Assembly (NCBI GenBank): GCA_023150875.1
Contig: JAKLKC010000008.1
Location: 1 to 64,000, forward strand
Source: Myxococcota bacterium
GTDB taxonomy: Bacteria > Myxococcota_A > UBA796 > UBA9615 > JAKLKC01
DNA length: 64,000 nucleotides
Direction of reading: 5' to 3'
The notes beneath the pieces are model-generated. The model was not told the origin of the DNA. It ran no database searches and saw only the letters and a program-made list of their open reading frames with translations. Below are positions 17,674 through 26,559 of this stretch, one piece after another. The first letter of the stretch is position 1, and the number at the start of each line of letters is the position of its first letter. The position numbers were made by a program, and so were the translations under genes.

Positions 17674-18867
17674 TTGAGCACAGGGGACGTCTTCGAGAGG
17701 TGTCGTCTCTACACCGCGGTGGACGACGCCAAGGCGATGGGGCTCTACCCCTACTTCCACCCCATCGAGGAGACCGAGGGGACCGAGGTCGGGATCGGGG
17801 GCCGGCGTCTCCTGATGTTCGGATCGAACAACTACCTCGGGCTGACGGTGGACCCGAGGGTGAAGGAGGCGGCGGAGGCGGCGGTGAGGCGGTACGGCGC
17901 CTCCTGCTCGGGCTCCCGCTTCCTCAACGGCACCCTGAGGCTGCACCTGGAGCTCGAGGAGCGCCTCGCCGACTTCCTGAAGAAGGAGGCGGCATTGGTG
18001 TTCACCACCGGCTTCCAGGCCAACCTGGGGGTGACGGCGGGGCTGCTGCGGCGGGGCGACATCGCCATCATGGACGTGTCGAACCACGCCAGCCTCTACG
18101 ACGGGGTGCGCCTGTCCTACGCGACCCTCAAGCGCTTCGACCACGGGGACGTGGCGGACCTGGACCGCGTGCTCGGCGCGTGCGAGCCGGGCAAGCCCAA
18201 GGTCGTCCTCGTCGACGGCCTCTACAGCATGGAGGGGGATCTCGCCCCCCTGCCGCAGATCGTCGCCCTCAAGGAGCGCTACGGCGCCCGCCTCGTCGTC
18301 GACGACGCCCACGGCGTGGGGGTGATGGGGGAGCACGGCCGGGGGACCGCGGAGCACTATGGCTGCGAGGACGGGGTGGACGTCATCACCGCCACGTTCT
18401 CGAAGAGCTTCGGCTCCCTCGGCGGCGTGGTGGCCGGCCCCCGGGAGGTGGTCCGCTTCGTCCAGCACCACGGGCGGGCCATGATCTTCGCCGCGAGCAT
18501 GACCCCGGCGGCGGTGGCGGCCACCTTGAAGTCCCTGGAGATCGTCCAGGCCGAGCCCGACCGGAGGCGCCGGGTCCACGCCAACGCCGACTACCTCCGC
18601 CGCGCCCTGAGGGAGATGGGCTACCGCGTGGGCGAGGGTGGGACCCCGGTGATCCCCGTCTACATCGGCGACGACGTGCGGTGCCTCGCCTTCTGGCGCG
18701 GGCTGTTCGACAATGGCCTGTTCGCGAACGCGGTGCTCCCGCCCGCCGTCGCCCCAGGGGACGCGCTGATCCGGAACTCGTGCATGGCGACCCACGGGCG
18801 CGACCAGCTCGACCGCGCCCTGGAGATCTACCGGAAGGTGGGCCGCATGGCGGAGTTGATCCCATGA
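17674..18867 (+). CDS. spt: Serine palmitoyltransferase
   Basis: 397-residue PLP enzyme of the alpha-oxoamine synthase family. It condenses L-serine with a long acyl thioester to 3-keto-sphinganine, the committed step of ceramide synthesis. The N-terminal AVDDAKAMGLYPYFHPIE is the bacterial SPT signature, distinguishing it from KBL and BioF. FGSNNYLGLT, the cofactor-stacking His in MDVSNHASLYDG, DDAHGVGVMGEHGRGT and the PLP lysine in ATFSKSFGSLGG are intact. TTG at 17674 with GGGAG upstream gives the usual ~400 residues. Its stop overlaps the ATG of the next gene (ATGA), linking it to the ceramide synthase and reductase candidates. Confidence 0.92.
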   Translation: MSTGDVFERCRLYTAVDDAKAMGLYPYFHPIEETEGTEVGIGGRRLLMFGSNNYLGLTVDPRVKEAAEAAVRRYGASCSGSRFLNGTLRLHLELEERLADFLKKEAALVFTTGFQANLGVTAGLLRRGDIAIMDVSNHASLYDGVRLSYATLKRFDHGDVADLDRVLGACEPGKPKVVLVDGLYSMEGDLAPLPQIVALKERYGARLVVDDAHGVGVMGEHGRGTAEHYGCEDGVDVITATFSKSFGSLGGVVAGPREVVRFVQHHGRAMIFAASMTPAAVAATLKSLEIVQAEPDRRRRVHANADYLRRALREMGYRVGEGGTPVIPVYIGDDVRCLAFWRGLFDNGLFANAVLPPAVAPGDALIRNSCMATHGRDQLDRALEIYRKVGRMAELIP

Positions 18868-20042
18868 CCTCCAGCCCCGGGACCCCGCCCTCCCTCCGCG
18901 CCCCGGCGACGGTGTCGCCGGTGAGGGTGGTCCCGGTCTCCATCGACGACCGCCGCGCCAAGGAGCGGTTCATCCGGTTCCCCTGGTCGATCTATCCCAA
19001 GGGATCCCCGTGGTGCCCTCCCCTGTTCATGGACCGGCGGGACTTCCTGAACCCGGCGAAGAACCCCTTCTTCGACCACGCCTGCGTCCAGCTCTTCCTG
19101 GCCGAGAGGGGGGGCGAGATCGTGGGCCGGATCGCCGCCTGCGAGGACCGCCGCGGCAACGCCCACTGGGGCTCCAAGGCCGTCAACTTCGGCTTCTTCG
19201 AGTGCGTCGACGACGACGCCGTCGCCGGGGAGCTGCTGGAGGCCGCCGCCGACTGGGGGCGCGCCCGGGGCTTGGACCGTATGGTGGGCCCCCTCTCGTT
19301 CAACACCAACCACGAGGCGGGTCTGCTGGTGGAGGGCTTCGACGAGCCTCCCGCCATCCAGATGCCCTACAACCCGCCGTACTACCGGGGGCTCCTGGAA
19401 CGCCAGGGGTTCGAGAAGGAGATGGACCTCTACGCCTGGTGGCTCTCCGCGACCGCGGATCCCCCGCAGCTCCCCCGGCTCCAGCGCCTGGCCGAGAAGA
19501 TCCGCGAGAAGGCGGGCATCGCCGTCCGCAACATCCGCCTCAAGGACTGGGACGCCGAGGTCCAGCGGGTCCAGGAGGTCTACAACGACGCCTGGGACCA
19601 GAACTGGAACTTCGTGCCGTTCACCGACGCGGAGTTCCGGCACACCGCCAAGGACCTCCGGATGGTGGTGAAGGAGGACCTGGCGTACATCGCCGAGCAC
19701 CAGGGGCGCCCCGTGGCCTTTTCCCTCACCATCCTCGACGCCAACCAGGCGATCCGCCACGCCGACGGCCGCCTCTTCCCCTTCGGGATCCTCAGGCTGC
19801 TGTGGCACCTGCGTCGCATCGACCGCCTGCGGCTGATCGCCCTGGGGATCCGACACGGTTACCGCCGCCGGGGGATCGAGTCGGTCTTCTACCTGGAGAC
19901 CTTCGCCGCCGCCCGCCGCCTGGGTTACAGGGGCGGAGAGATCGGCTGGACCCTGGAGAGCAACGACCTCATCAATCGGGCCATCGAGATGATGGGCGGC
20001 AGGAAGACCAAGACCTACCGCGCCTACGTCCGGCCGACGTGA
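18864..20042 (+). CDS. GNAT-fold N-acyltransferase, candidate bacterial ceramide synthase
   Basis: 392-residue protein of the large GNAT-like family that is often left hypothetical. Distinctive features are FPWSIYPKGSPWCPPLF, FLAERGGEIVGRIAA, NFGFFECVDDD, the YNPPYY segment and a C-terminal acyl-CoA-binding-type motif (IRHGYRRRGIES). In Caulobacter the ceramide synthase (bCerS) is a GNAT-type acyltransferase encoded with spt and a ceramide reductase; the same three-gene order and 4-base overlap here support the same role, N-acylation of 3-keto-sphinganine. The identification is from gene context and family type, not from a direct alignment. Confidence 0.75.
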   Translation: MTSSPGTPPSLRAPATVSPVRVVPVSIDDRRAKERFIRFPWSIYPKGSPWCPPLFMDRRDFLNPAKNPFFDHACVQLFLAERGGEIVGRIAACEDRRGNAHWGSKAVNFGFFECVDDDAVAGELLEAAADWGRARGLDRMVGPLSFNTNHEAGLLVEGFDEPPAIQMPYNPPYYRGLLERQGFEKEMDLYAWWLSATADPPQLPRLQRLAEKIREKAGIAVRNIRLKDWDAEVQRVQEVYNDAWDQNWNFVPFTDAEFRHTAKDLRMVVKEDLAYIAEHQGRPVAFSLTILDANQAIRHADGRLFPFGILRLLWHLRRIDRLRLIALGIRHGYRRRGIESVFYLETFAAARRLGYRGGEIGWTLESNDLINRAIEMMGGRKTKTYRAYVRPT

Positions 20043-20049
20043 CCCGAAG

Positions 20050-21045
20050 ATGGCCAAGGTCCTGGTCACCGGCGCCAACGGGTTCGTAGGGGGTCACCTT
20101 GCCGCGGAGCTCGTCTCCCGCGGGCATCGGGTGGCGGCGCTGGTGCGGCGGACCAGCGACGTCTCGGCCCTGGACGGGCTGGCCGTGGAGCTTCGCTCCG
20201 GCGACGTGTGCGATCCCGCGTCGCTGCGGGCGGCGATGGCGGGGATCGAACTCGTCTTCCACGTGGCGGGCCTGACCAAGGCCCGGGTGCCGGAGGACTT
20301 CGTCCGGGTCAACCGCGACGGCGCGCGGAACGTGGCCCGGGCGGCGGTGGAGGCCGGGGTGAGGCGGCTGGTCCACGTCAGCTCCATCGCCGCCGCGGGC
20401 CCCTCGGACGCCAACCGCCCCCGGACCGAGGCGGAGCCTGCTTCCCCGGTCAGCCTGTACGGGCTGAGCAAGAGGGCGGGGGAGCAGGAGGTCGAGGCCG
20501 TCGCCGCCGCGCTGGACGTGGTGATCGTCCGTCCCCCCATCGTCTACGGCCCCCGGGACCTCGACGTGCTGGAGGTCGTCCGGGCCGCCGCCCGCGGGCT
20601 CGTCGTCCAGCTCGGTCGAGCGCCCAAGCCCTACAGCGTGATCCACGTCCGAGACCTCGCCCGGGGACTGATCCTCGCCGCCGAGCGCGGCAGCCCGGTG
20701 GGGGACGGTCCACCGGGCCAGGGGATCTACTTCCTCACCGACGGCCGCCGGCATACGTGGGCCGAGCTGGGGCACGCGGCGGCCCGGGCCGTGGGGCGGC
20801 GGGCGAGGGTGATCGTGCTCCCCCTGGAGGTGGGGTGGCTGGCGGGGGTCCTCTCCGAGTGGCTGGGCCGGCTGCGGAACCGCGCGCCGATCCTCAACCG
20901 GGACAAGATCCGCGAGGCACGGCAGGCGGGCTGGTGGTTCTCCACCGAGCGGGCCCGCGCCGAGATCGGCTACGAGCCGACGATGACCCTCGACGCGGGC
21001 ATGGCCGACGCCGTCGCCTGGGCCCGCGCCGCCGGGAAGCTCTGA
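20050..21045 (+). CDS. Extended SDR, candidate ceramide reductase
   Basis: 331-residue NAD(P)-dependent epimerase/dehydratase-fold reductase: VLVTGANGFVGGH nucleotide motif, HVAGLTK, VHVSSIAAAG and the YGLSK catalytic Tyr-Lys pair. It starts seven bases after the GNAT gene. In Caulobacter the third enzyme of ceramide synthesis (CerR) is an SDR of this class, reducing the 3-keto group after N-acylation. The same operon position suggests the same function. A sugar-epimerase or sterol-dehydrogenase-type substrate cannot be excluded from sequence alone. Confidence 0.75.
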   Translation: MAKVLVTGANGFVGGHLAAELVSRGHRVAALVRRTSDVSALDGLAVELRSGDVCDPASLRAAMAGIELVFHVAGLTKARVPEDFVRVNRDGARNVARAAVEAGVRRLVHVSSIAAAGPSDANRPRTEAEPASPVSLYGLSKRAGEQEVEAVAAALDVVIVRPPIVYGPRDLDVLEVVRAAARGLVVQLGRAPKPYSVIHVRDLARGLILAAERGSPVGDGPPGQGIYFLTDGRRHTWAELGHAAARAVGRRARVIVLPLEVGWLAGVLSEWLGRLRNRAPILNRDKIREARQAGWWFSTERARAEIGYEPTMTLDAGMADAVAWARAAGKL

Positions 21046-21088
21046 TGCCTCGGCACCTTCCCTTCCCAGACAGGGGCGGGGATCCGCG

Positions 21089-23263
21089 ATGACGGCTCGG
21101 GACCTTCCGGGCGCGCATCCCTCCCGGCCCCTTCCGGCCCCGACCCGCGCCGGGGGGAGCGGCCGCGGGACCCGCCTCCGCGCCGCGAGCGCCGTCCTCG
21201 CCGGCTCGTTCCTCGTGGCGCTGGCGGCGCTGCTGGGGGGCCGCGGCTGGATCGAGGCGAGGGTGGCGCAGCGGGTGACGGCGGAGCTGGAGTCCCGTCT
21301 TCCCGGGCGGGCGCGGATCGAGGGTGTCCGGCTCGCGGGATGGAACCGGATCGATGTGTCCGGCTTCGTGTGGGAGCCGGGCCGCGGCCCGCTGGAACGG
21401 GTGGAGGTGGACGCGCTGTCGGTCCGGGCTTCCCCCTACGCCTGGCTCCGGGGCGAGCGGCGCCTCGCGGCCTTGGACGTGGTGGGGGGGCGGGTGCTCC
21501 TGGCGCCGGGGGAGCCTGGCGACGAGGCGCCGCCCGCGGCCGAGGCGGATCCCGCCGCGCCGGAGGGGGCGCCCGACGCCGCGGTGGCCCGGCTGCGCGC
21601 CCTCGTCGACCGGACGCGGACCCGCGTGCCGGCCTCGATCGCCAGGGCCCGGGGCGCCCTGGACACCGTCCTCCTCGCCGGAGCGCCGGCCGACTTCCGC
21701 GAGGTCTCCGTGGAGGGGCTGCCATGGGGCGTCGGGCTCTCCCACCTGGAGGGCCGGATCGCCGGCGGCGTGGGGAGGGGAGTGTCGGCCCAGATCGCGG
21801 GAAACCTCAGCGTTGGCGGACAGTTCCGCCTGGCGGCGGACCTGGAGCCCGGGAGGATCCCCCAGGTGCGCCTGGATGTGGAGGACCTCCAGATCGCCGA
21901 CCTGGCGGGCGGAGACGCGCACATCACGGACTCCGCCCACGTCGAGGGGGGCGTGGTCTCGGGGGCCGTCGCCATCGAGGAGGCGCCATCCGGGGACGGA
22001 CCCCTCCTCACGCTCCAGGTCCGGTTGGAGGAGGCGGTGCTGTGGGCCGACGCGCTGGGGGATCGGCCCTGGCGCCTCTCCCTGTCCCAGGACCTGCTGC
22101 TACAGCCCACGGGGGGAGGGATCGAGTTCCGGAAGTGGGCCTGGACCCTGGGGGGCGTGTCCGGCCGGGTGGAGGCGGACCTGGAGGCCCTGGACTCCGA
22201 CCCCACCTTCCGGATCGTCGTCGTCCCCGAGGACATGGACCTGGGCGAGCTGGTCGCCGCCCTCCCGGACGGCACCCTTCCCGAGGAGTGGGGGCTTCGC
22301 CTCGCGGGTCCGCTCCCCCTGACCGCGTGGGTGGAAGGCCCCCTGGCCGACCGGGCGCGCTGGACCTTCGACTGGAAGGCGGACTGGTCGAAGGCGCGGC
22401 TGGTGAGCGATCCCGCCCGGGACCCCGTGCTCCGGGTGACGAGGCCCTTCGACTTCGTGTTCCAGCGCGCCTACCACGACCCCATCGTGCGGCACCTCGC
22501 CCCGGGAAACCCCCACTACGCCACCCTGGACGAGGTCAGCCACGCCGGCCGGATGGCCGTGGTGGCCGCCGAGGACGCGGCCTTCTTCGGACACTCCGGC
22601 TTCGACGCCGAGGGGATCCAGGCCGCCGTGCTGGAGAACCTCCAGGAGGGCGGCGAGGGGCGGGGCGGGTCCACCATCACCCAGCAGCTCGCCAAGAACC
22701 TCTTCCTGTCGGGGGACCGAACCGTGATCCGCAAGCTGCGGGAGGCCGTCCTCGCCGCCCGGATGGAGGAGGTCCTGAGCAAGCAGCGGATCCTCGAGCT
22801 CTACCTGGCGGTGGCGGAGTGGGGGCACGAGGTCTACGGGATCCGGGACGCGGCGCGCCACTACTTCGGCAAGGAGCCCGCCGAGCTCCGCGCGCGGGAG
22901 GCGGCCTACCTGGCGCTGATGCTGCCTTCGCCCAGGCGCTACCACGACTACTACCACGCCGTCGGGAAGGTGACCGAGCACCTCCAGGCCAGCGTCGACG
23001 GCATGGTGCGCCGCATGCACCGCCTGGGTTTCATCGACCAGGAGGCCTACGTGCGCGAGATGACGTGGGGGCTGGCCTTCGCCGGGTGCGACCGCTCGGG
23101 GCAGGCTCCCTTCGACGAGCCGCGCCCGAAGGGTCCGCCCCCCGAGGACCTGGCCCCCGACGGGGTGGAGGGAGATGAGCCCCTCACCTTCTGGGACCTG
23201 GAGCCCATGGAGGAGCCCGGGATGCCGCCGGCCCAGCGCGAGGGCCCCCCCGCGCCGCCTTGA
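21089..23263 (+). CDS. AsmA-like domain fused to a GT51 peptidoglycan transglycosylase
   Basis: 724-residue inner-membrane protein. One N-terminal transmembrane helix (about 33-52) is followed by a ~350-residue beta-rich AsmA/DUF748-like region (ARIEGVRLAGWNRIDVSGF, FRLAADLEPGRIPQVRLDVED). The C-terminal third is a glycosyltransferase 51 domain that polymerises lipid II: catalytic AAEDAAFFGHSGFD, GGSTITQQLAKN and ELYLAVAEWG. There is no transpeptidase domain. Monofunctional GT51 proteins are normally ~240 residues, so the fusion to a lipid-transport-type module is notable. The Pro-rich C-terminus is unlikely to be folded. Confidence 0.85.
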   Translation: MTARDLPGAHPSRPLPAPTRAGGSGRGTRLRAASAVLAGSFLVALAALLGGRGWIEARVAQRVTAELESRLPGRARIEGVRLAGWNRIDVSGFVWEPGRGPLERVEVDALSVRASPYAWLRGERRLAALDVVGGRVLLAPGEPGDEAPPAAEADPAAPEGAPDAAVARLRALVDRTRTRVPASIARARGALDTVLLAGAPADFREVSVEGLPWGVGLSHLEGRIAGGVGRGVSAQIAGNLSVGGQFRLAADLEPGRIPQVRLDVEDLQIADLAGGDAHITDSAHVEGGVVSGAVAIEEAPSGDGPLLTLQVRLEEAVLWADALGDRPWRLSLSQDLLLQPTGGGIEFRKWAWTLGGVSGRVEADLEALDSDPTFRIVVVPEDMDLGELVAALPDGTLPEEWGLRLAGPLPLTAWVEGPLADRARWTFDWKADWSKARLVSDPARDPVLRVTRPFDFVFQRAYHDPIVRHLAPGNPHYATLDEVSHAGRMAVVAAEDAAFFGHSGFDAEGIQAAVLENLQEGGEGRGGSTITQQLAKNLFLSGDRTVIRKLREAVLAARMEEVLSKQRILELYLAVAEWGHEVYGIRDAARHYFGKEPAELRAREAAYLALMLPSPRRYHDYYHAVGKVTEHLQASVDGMVRRMHRLGFIDQEAYVREMTWGLAFAGCDRSGQAPFDEPRPKGPPPEDLAPDGVEGDEPLTFWDLEPMEEPGMPPAQREGPPAPP

Positions 23264-23293
23264 GAGGGGGAGCCGCGGTGCCCGCCGTCCGGA

Positions 23294-25099
23294 TCACCGC
23301 TCGGTCGGGCCCCCGGGGAGGAGGCGCCGGATCCGCTCCACCTGCTCGTCGATGGCCCCGATGCTCTCCCGGTCGTCCAGCTCCTCGGCGATCCGGCGCG
23401 CCGCCTCCAGGGTCGCGAGGGCCTCCCGGTGCCGGCCCGCGGCCACCAGCGGGATCGCCCGGTCGTAGGCGACGCGCCCCTCGCCCAGGCGGTCTCCCGC
23501 GGCGCGGAAGGCCGCCTCCGCCCGGTCGAACTCCTGGATCGCCGCCTCGATCTCCCCCAGCTCGCTCCGGGCGAGGGCCGACGCCGCCCGCACCCGGCCC
23601 TCGGCCTCGGGCCTGCCTTGCGCCACCGCCAGCGCCGCCTCCACCGCGGCGGCCAGCGAGGCCCGCTCGCCGAGCCTCCCCCGCGCGGGGATCGACTGGA
23701 GCAACGCCTCCAGGCGGTCGTCCTTCCTTCCCAGGGCTCCGTAGGCGTTGGCGGCCCGCAGCAGGTGGTCGTCGGCGAGGGCGTCGCGGCCCAGCCCGGC
23801 GTAGGCCATCCCGAGGTTGAAGTGGGTGTTGGCCAGCTCCTCGCCGGGTCCGGCCTCGGCGCGGACCCCCAGAGCTTCCCGCAGCCGGGGGACGGCACGG
23901 ATCCACCGCCCGGCGTCCGCCAGGGCGACACCGGAGTCGTTCAAAGCCCTGCCCAGGTCAGGCCGCAGGTCCAGGGTACGGTAGAGCCGCGCGGCGCCGT
24001 CGTAGGCGGAGATCGCCGTCTCGGTGCGCTCCTGCCGCGCCAGGTACCAGCCGAGGGAGAGGCGACGGTCCCCCTCCAGGGCCAGCCGGGCGCGGGAGAC
24101 GGGGTCCCGGGGCGGGCCTCCTTCCCCAGGATCGGGCGAGGTGGGCAGGGACATGAGCAGGCGGACCGCCGCCCCATCCCCCGCGGTCCGCGCGACGGCA
24201 TCGGCCCCCCGGAGCCCGTAGTCCACCCGATCGGGCCAGCCCCGCCGGAGCTCCGCCCACAGGGCGGCGGCGGTCTCCGGCCGGCCGTCCGCCAGGACGT
24301 CGGCGGTCATGGCGGCCGACAGCAGCGCGCTCTCCCCCCGGGGGTGCATGCCCCGCGCCCGGTCCAGCTCCGCCTCGGCCCCCGCCGCACCCCCGAGGCG
24401 CAGGGCCATGGCGTGGAGGGCCCGGGGAGCGGGGTCCCGGGGCCAGCCCTCCACGAGGGGCGCGGCCACGGCCCGGGCCTCCTCCAAGCTCCCCCCGGCC
24501 AGGAGCAGGAGGCCTCCGGCGAGGCGGTCCAGGGGCGCCCCCCGCCACGGCTCCCGCCCCAGCACCCGCCGGGCCGCCGCCGCGCCGGGACCCAGGTCCT
24601 CGGCGGGGAGGTCCCGGAGCAGCGCCGCGGCGAGGCGACTCCAACCGTCGTCGGCCCCCACCGGCCCCGCGGCACGCCACCGGAGGCCCGGCGCCTCCCC
24701 GAAGGGAGAGGCGAGGGTGGCCGCCCCGGGGGCCCCGTCGCTCCCCATCGTCACCGCCAGCACGAAGGGGATCCGGAGGTCCCGAGCGCGGGGCAGCGAC
24801 TCCGCCGCCGCGGCCGGGCCGGCGGCCCCGAGGGCACCCAGGAGCTCGGGAACGGCGTCGGTGGGGAAGATCCGGACGGGAAGACTGGCGAGGGCTCGGC
24901 GGGCGGCGGAGTCCGCGCCCTCCGGCGGGGAACCCTCGGGGGCCACCACCACCACCAGCACCCTCTCCCCGGACAGGGGCGCCAGGGGCAGCGCCGGATC
25001 GCCCGCCGTTCGCCGCTTCCCGCCGGCGCAGCCCCCGGCCCCGAGCAGCGAGGCCCCCAGGAGGGCCAGGCCGAGGTGGCGGCGGAAGCGGCGATGCAT
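23294..25099 (-). CDS. TPR-repeat lipoprotein
   Basis: 601-residue lipoprotein (lipobox LLGAGGC). An N-terminal ~180-residue alpha/beta region of unknown type precedes helical tetratricopeptide-like repeats from about 190 to the end, clearest in the C-terminal half (ANTHFNLGMAYAGLGRDALADDHLL, given here in part, and RVAYDRAIPLVAAGRHREALATL). Probably a scaffold facing the periplasm. Convergent with the GT51 gene and divergent from hemW. The ATG at 25099 is the only start giving a signal peptide. Confidence 0.8.
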   Translation of the reverse strand: MHRRFRRHLGLALLGASLLGAGGCAGGKRRTAGDPALPLAPLSGERVLVVVVAPEGSPPEGADSAARRALASLPVRIFPTDAVPELLGALGAAGPAAAAESLPRARDLRIPFVLAVTMGSDGAPGAATLASPFGEAPGLRWRAAGPVGADDGWSRLAAALLRDLPAEDLGPGAAAARRVLGREPWRGAPLDRLAGGLLLLAGGSLEEARAVAAPLVEGWPRDPAPRALHAMALRLGGAAGAEAELDRARGMHPRGESALLSAAMTADVLADGRPETAAALWAELRRGWPDRVDYGLRGADAVARTAGDGAAVRLLMSLPTSPDPGEGGPPRDPVSRARLALEGDRRLSLGWYLARQERTETAISAYDGAARLYRTLDLRPDLGRALNDSGVALADAGRWIRAVPRLREALGVRAEAGPGEELANTHFNLGMAYAGLGRDALADDHLLRAANAYGALGRKDDRLEALLQSIPARGRLGERASLAAAVEAALAVAQGRPEAEGRVRAASALARSELGEIEAAIQEFDRAEAAFRAAGDRLGEGRVAYDRAIPLVAAGRHREALATLEAARRIAEELDDRESIGAIDEQVERIRRLLPGGPTER

Positions 25100-25165
25100 T
25101 ACCCCTACCACTCCTTCCCGGCGGGACCCCGCCGCGACGGGCGGGATCCTCCCCGAGGTCACGGG

Positions 25166-26383
25166 ATGAAGGTTAACCCAAGGGAGGGCGAGGCGGCGGC
25201 CGGTGCCTGGGGCGTCTACCTCCACGTCCCCTTCTGCCGCAAGCTCTGCCCCTACTGCGACTTCAACGTCCGGATCGGCCACGACGCGCTGATCCCGCGA
25301 TACGTCGCGGCCCTGGCCGCCGAGGTACGCCTCAGGGCGGAGGCCATCGGCCCCGCGGTGGCGGCGTCGGTCTACCTGGGGGGAGGCACGCCGAGCCTCC
25401 TCTCCCCGGCCCAGGTGGCGGCCTTGCTGCGCGCCGTCGACGACGTCCTGCCCATCCGGGGCGGTGCCGAGGTCACGCTGGAGACCAATCCCGGCACCGT
25501 GGACCTCGCCACGCTGGCGGCCTTCCGGGCGGCGGGGGTCAACCGGCTCTCCCTCGGGGTCCAGAGCCTCGGGTGGGACGGCCTGCGCGCCCTGGGACGG
25601 GACCACGGGCCCGAGGAGGCGATCCGCGCCGTCCCGGACGCCCGCGCAGCCGGTTTCGACGACGTCGGCGTCGACCTCATCTTCGGCTGGCCGGGCCAGA
25701 CGCTGGAGGCCTGGAGGGCCGACCTGGAAGGGGTCCTGTCCCTCGGCCCCGATCACCTCTCGCTCTACAACCTCACCGTCGAGGCCCGGACCGTCTTCGG
25801 CGCCCGGGCCCGCAAGGGGACGCTCGTGCTGCCGGGAGAGCCGCTCCAGGCGGCGATGTACCGCGAGGCGTGCCGGGCCGCACGCCGAGGCGGCCTCCTC
25901 CGATACGAGGTCTCGAACTTCGCCCGCCCGGGCCGGGAGGCCCGCCACAACCGCCTCTACTGGACGGGCGCCCCCTACGTCGGAGCCGGCGCGGGCGCCC
26001 ACGGCTTCGACCCTGCCGCCGGAGGACGGGGCGGGGGGAGGCGGTGGTGGAACGAGCCCTCCCCGCGGCGGTGGTGCGCCCTGGTGGAGCGGGGCACCCT
26101 CCCCGAAGCCGGGGCCGAGGACCTGGACCTGGCCCAGGCAGCGGTGGAGGAGGTGCTCACCCGCCTCCGGACCGCCGAGGGGCTCGACCCGGGGCGCTTC
26201 GAGGCCCGGTTCGGTCCGGGTCCGGCGCTCCGCCTGCGGCGGTCGGCGGACCGGCTGCGTGAACGCGGCCTCGTGGCGTCCCCGCGGCGGGCGGGCGCGG
26301 CGGTCCGACTCACGGAAAAGGGAGTGATTCTCGGGGATTACGTGGTCTCCGAGATCGCCGCGGCCCTCGACGGCCCGCCTTGA
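25166..26383 (+). CDS. hemW: Heme chaperone HemW (radical SAM)
   Basis: 405-residue radical SAM protein. The cluster motif is CRKLCPYCDF, whose CDF ending separates HemW from the coproporphyrinogen oxidase HemN. YLGGGTPSLL, LETNPGT, RLSLGVQSL and DLIFGWPGQT follow in the family order, with a C-terminal HemN_C-like winged region. HemW delivers heme to acceptor proteins rather than decarboxylating coproporphyrinogen. The start at ATG 25166 follows GGG and leaves the expected short N-terminus. It lies directly upstream of grpE, whose promoter overlaps the hemW stop codon. Confidence 0.9.
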   Translation: MKVNPREGEAAAGAWGVYLHVPFCRKLCPYCDFNVRIGHDALIPRYVAALAAEVRLRAEAIGPAVAASVYLGGGTPSLLSPAQVAALLRAVDDVLPIRGGAEVTLETNPGTVDLATLAAFRAAGVNRLSLGVQSLGWDGLRALGRDHGPEEAIRAVPDARAAGFDDVGVDLIFGWPGQTLEAWRADLEGVLSLGPDHLSLYNLTVEARTVFGARARKGTLVLPGEPLQAAMYREACRAARRGGLLRYEVSNFARPGREARHNRLYWTGAPYVGAGAGAHGFDPAAGGRGGGRRWWNEPSPRRWCALVERGTLPEAGAEDLDLAQAAVEEVLTRLRTAEGLDPGRFEARFGPGPALRLRRSADRLRERGLVASPRRAGAAVRLTEKGVILGDYVVSEIAAALDGPP

Positions 26384-26409
26384 CCCGGCGGACCGCGGGC
26401 GGGTATCTT
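26380..26409 (+). promoter_or_regulatory. Sigma-70-type promoter for grpE-dnaK-dnaJ
   Basis: TTGACC overlaps the hemW stop codon; an 18-base spacer leads to TATCTT. The resulting leader is about 145 bases. No CIRCE inverted repeat and no hrcA gene are seen, so heat control by HrcA is not indicated here. Confidence 0.6.
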
Positions 26410-26559
26410 CCCGTATCGACCGCGCGGTGCCGCCGCCGCTCGGACCACCGAGGCGCCTCCCACGGGGCGCGCGGACCCGCCGCTCGCCGTCGGGCTCGCT
26501 GGCGCGCATGCCGCGGCGCCCGTCCCGGGACGCCCCCGGCCCCACGAGGAACCTCGCCG

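Noticed and set aside
13957-18795. Minus-strand open frame of 1612 codons
   Set aside because: Shadow across the KAS, repeat, OPT and spt region with low-complexity composition; contradicts several well-supported genes.
17674-18867. 2-amino-3-ketobutyrate CoA ligase or BioF
   Set aside because: The N-terminal GLYPYFHPIE signature and operon partners indicate serine palmitoyltransferase.
26384-26559. CIRCE-type inverted repeat for HrcA control of grpE-dnaK
   Set aside because: No TTAGCACTC-N9-GAGTGCTAA-like sequence and no hrcA gene; only a sigma-70-like promoter is visible.
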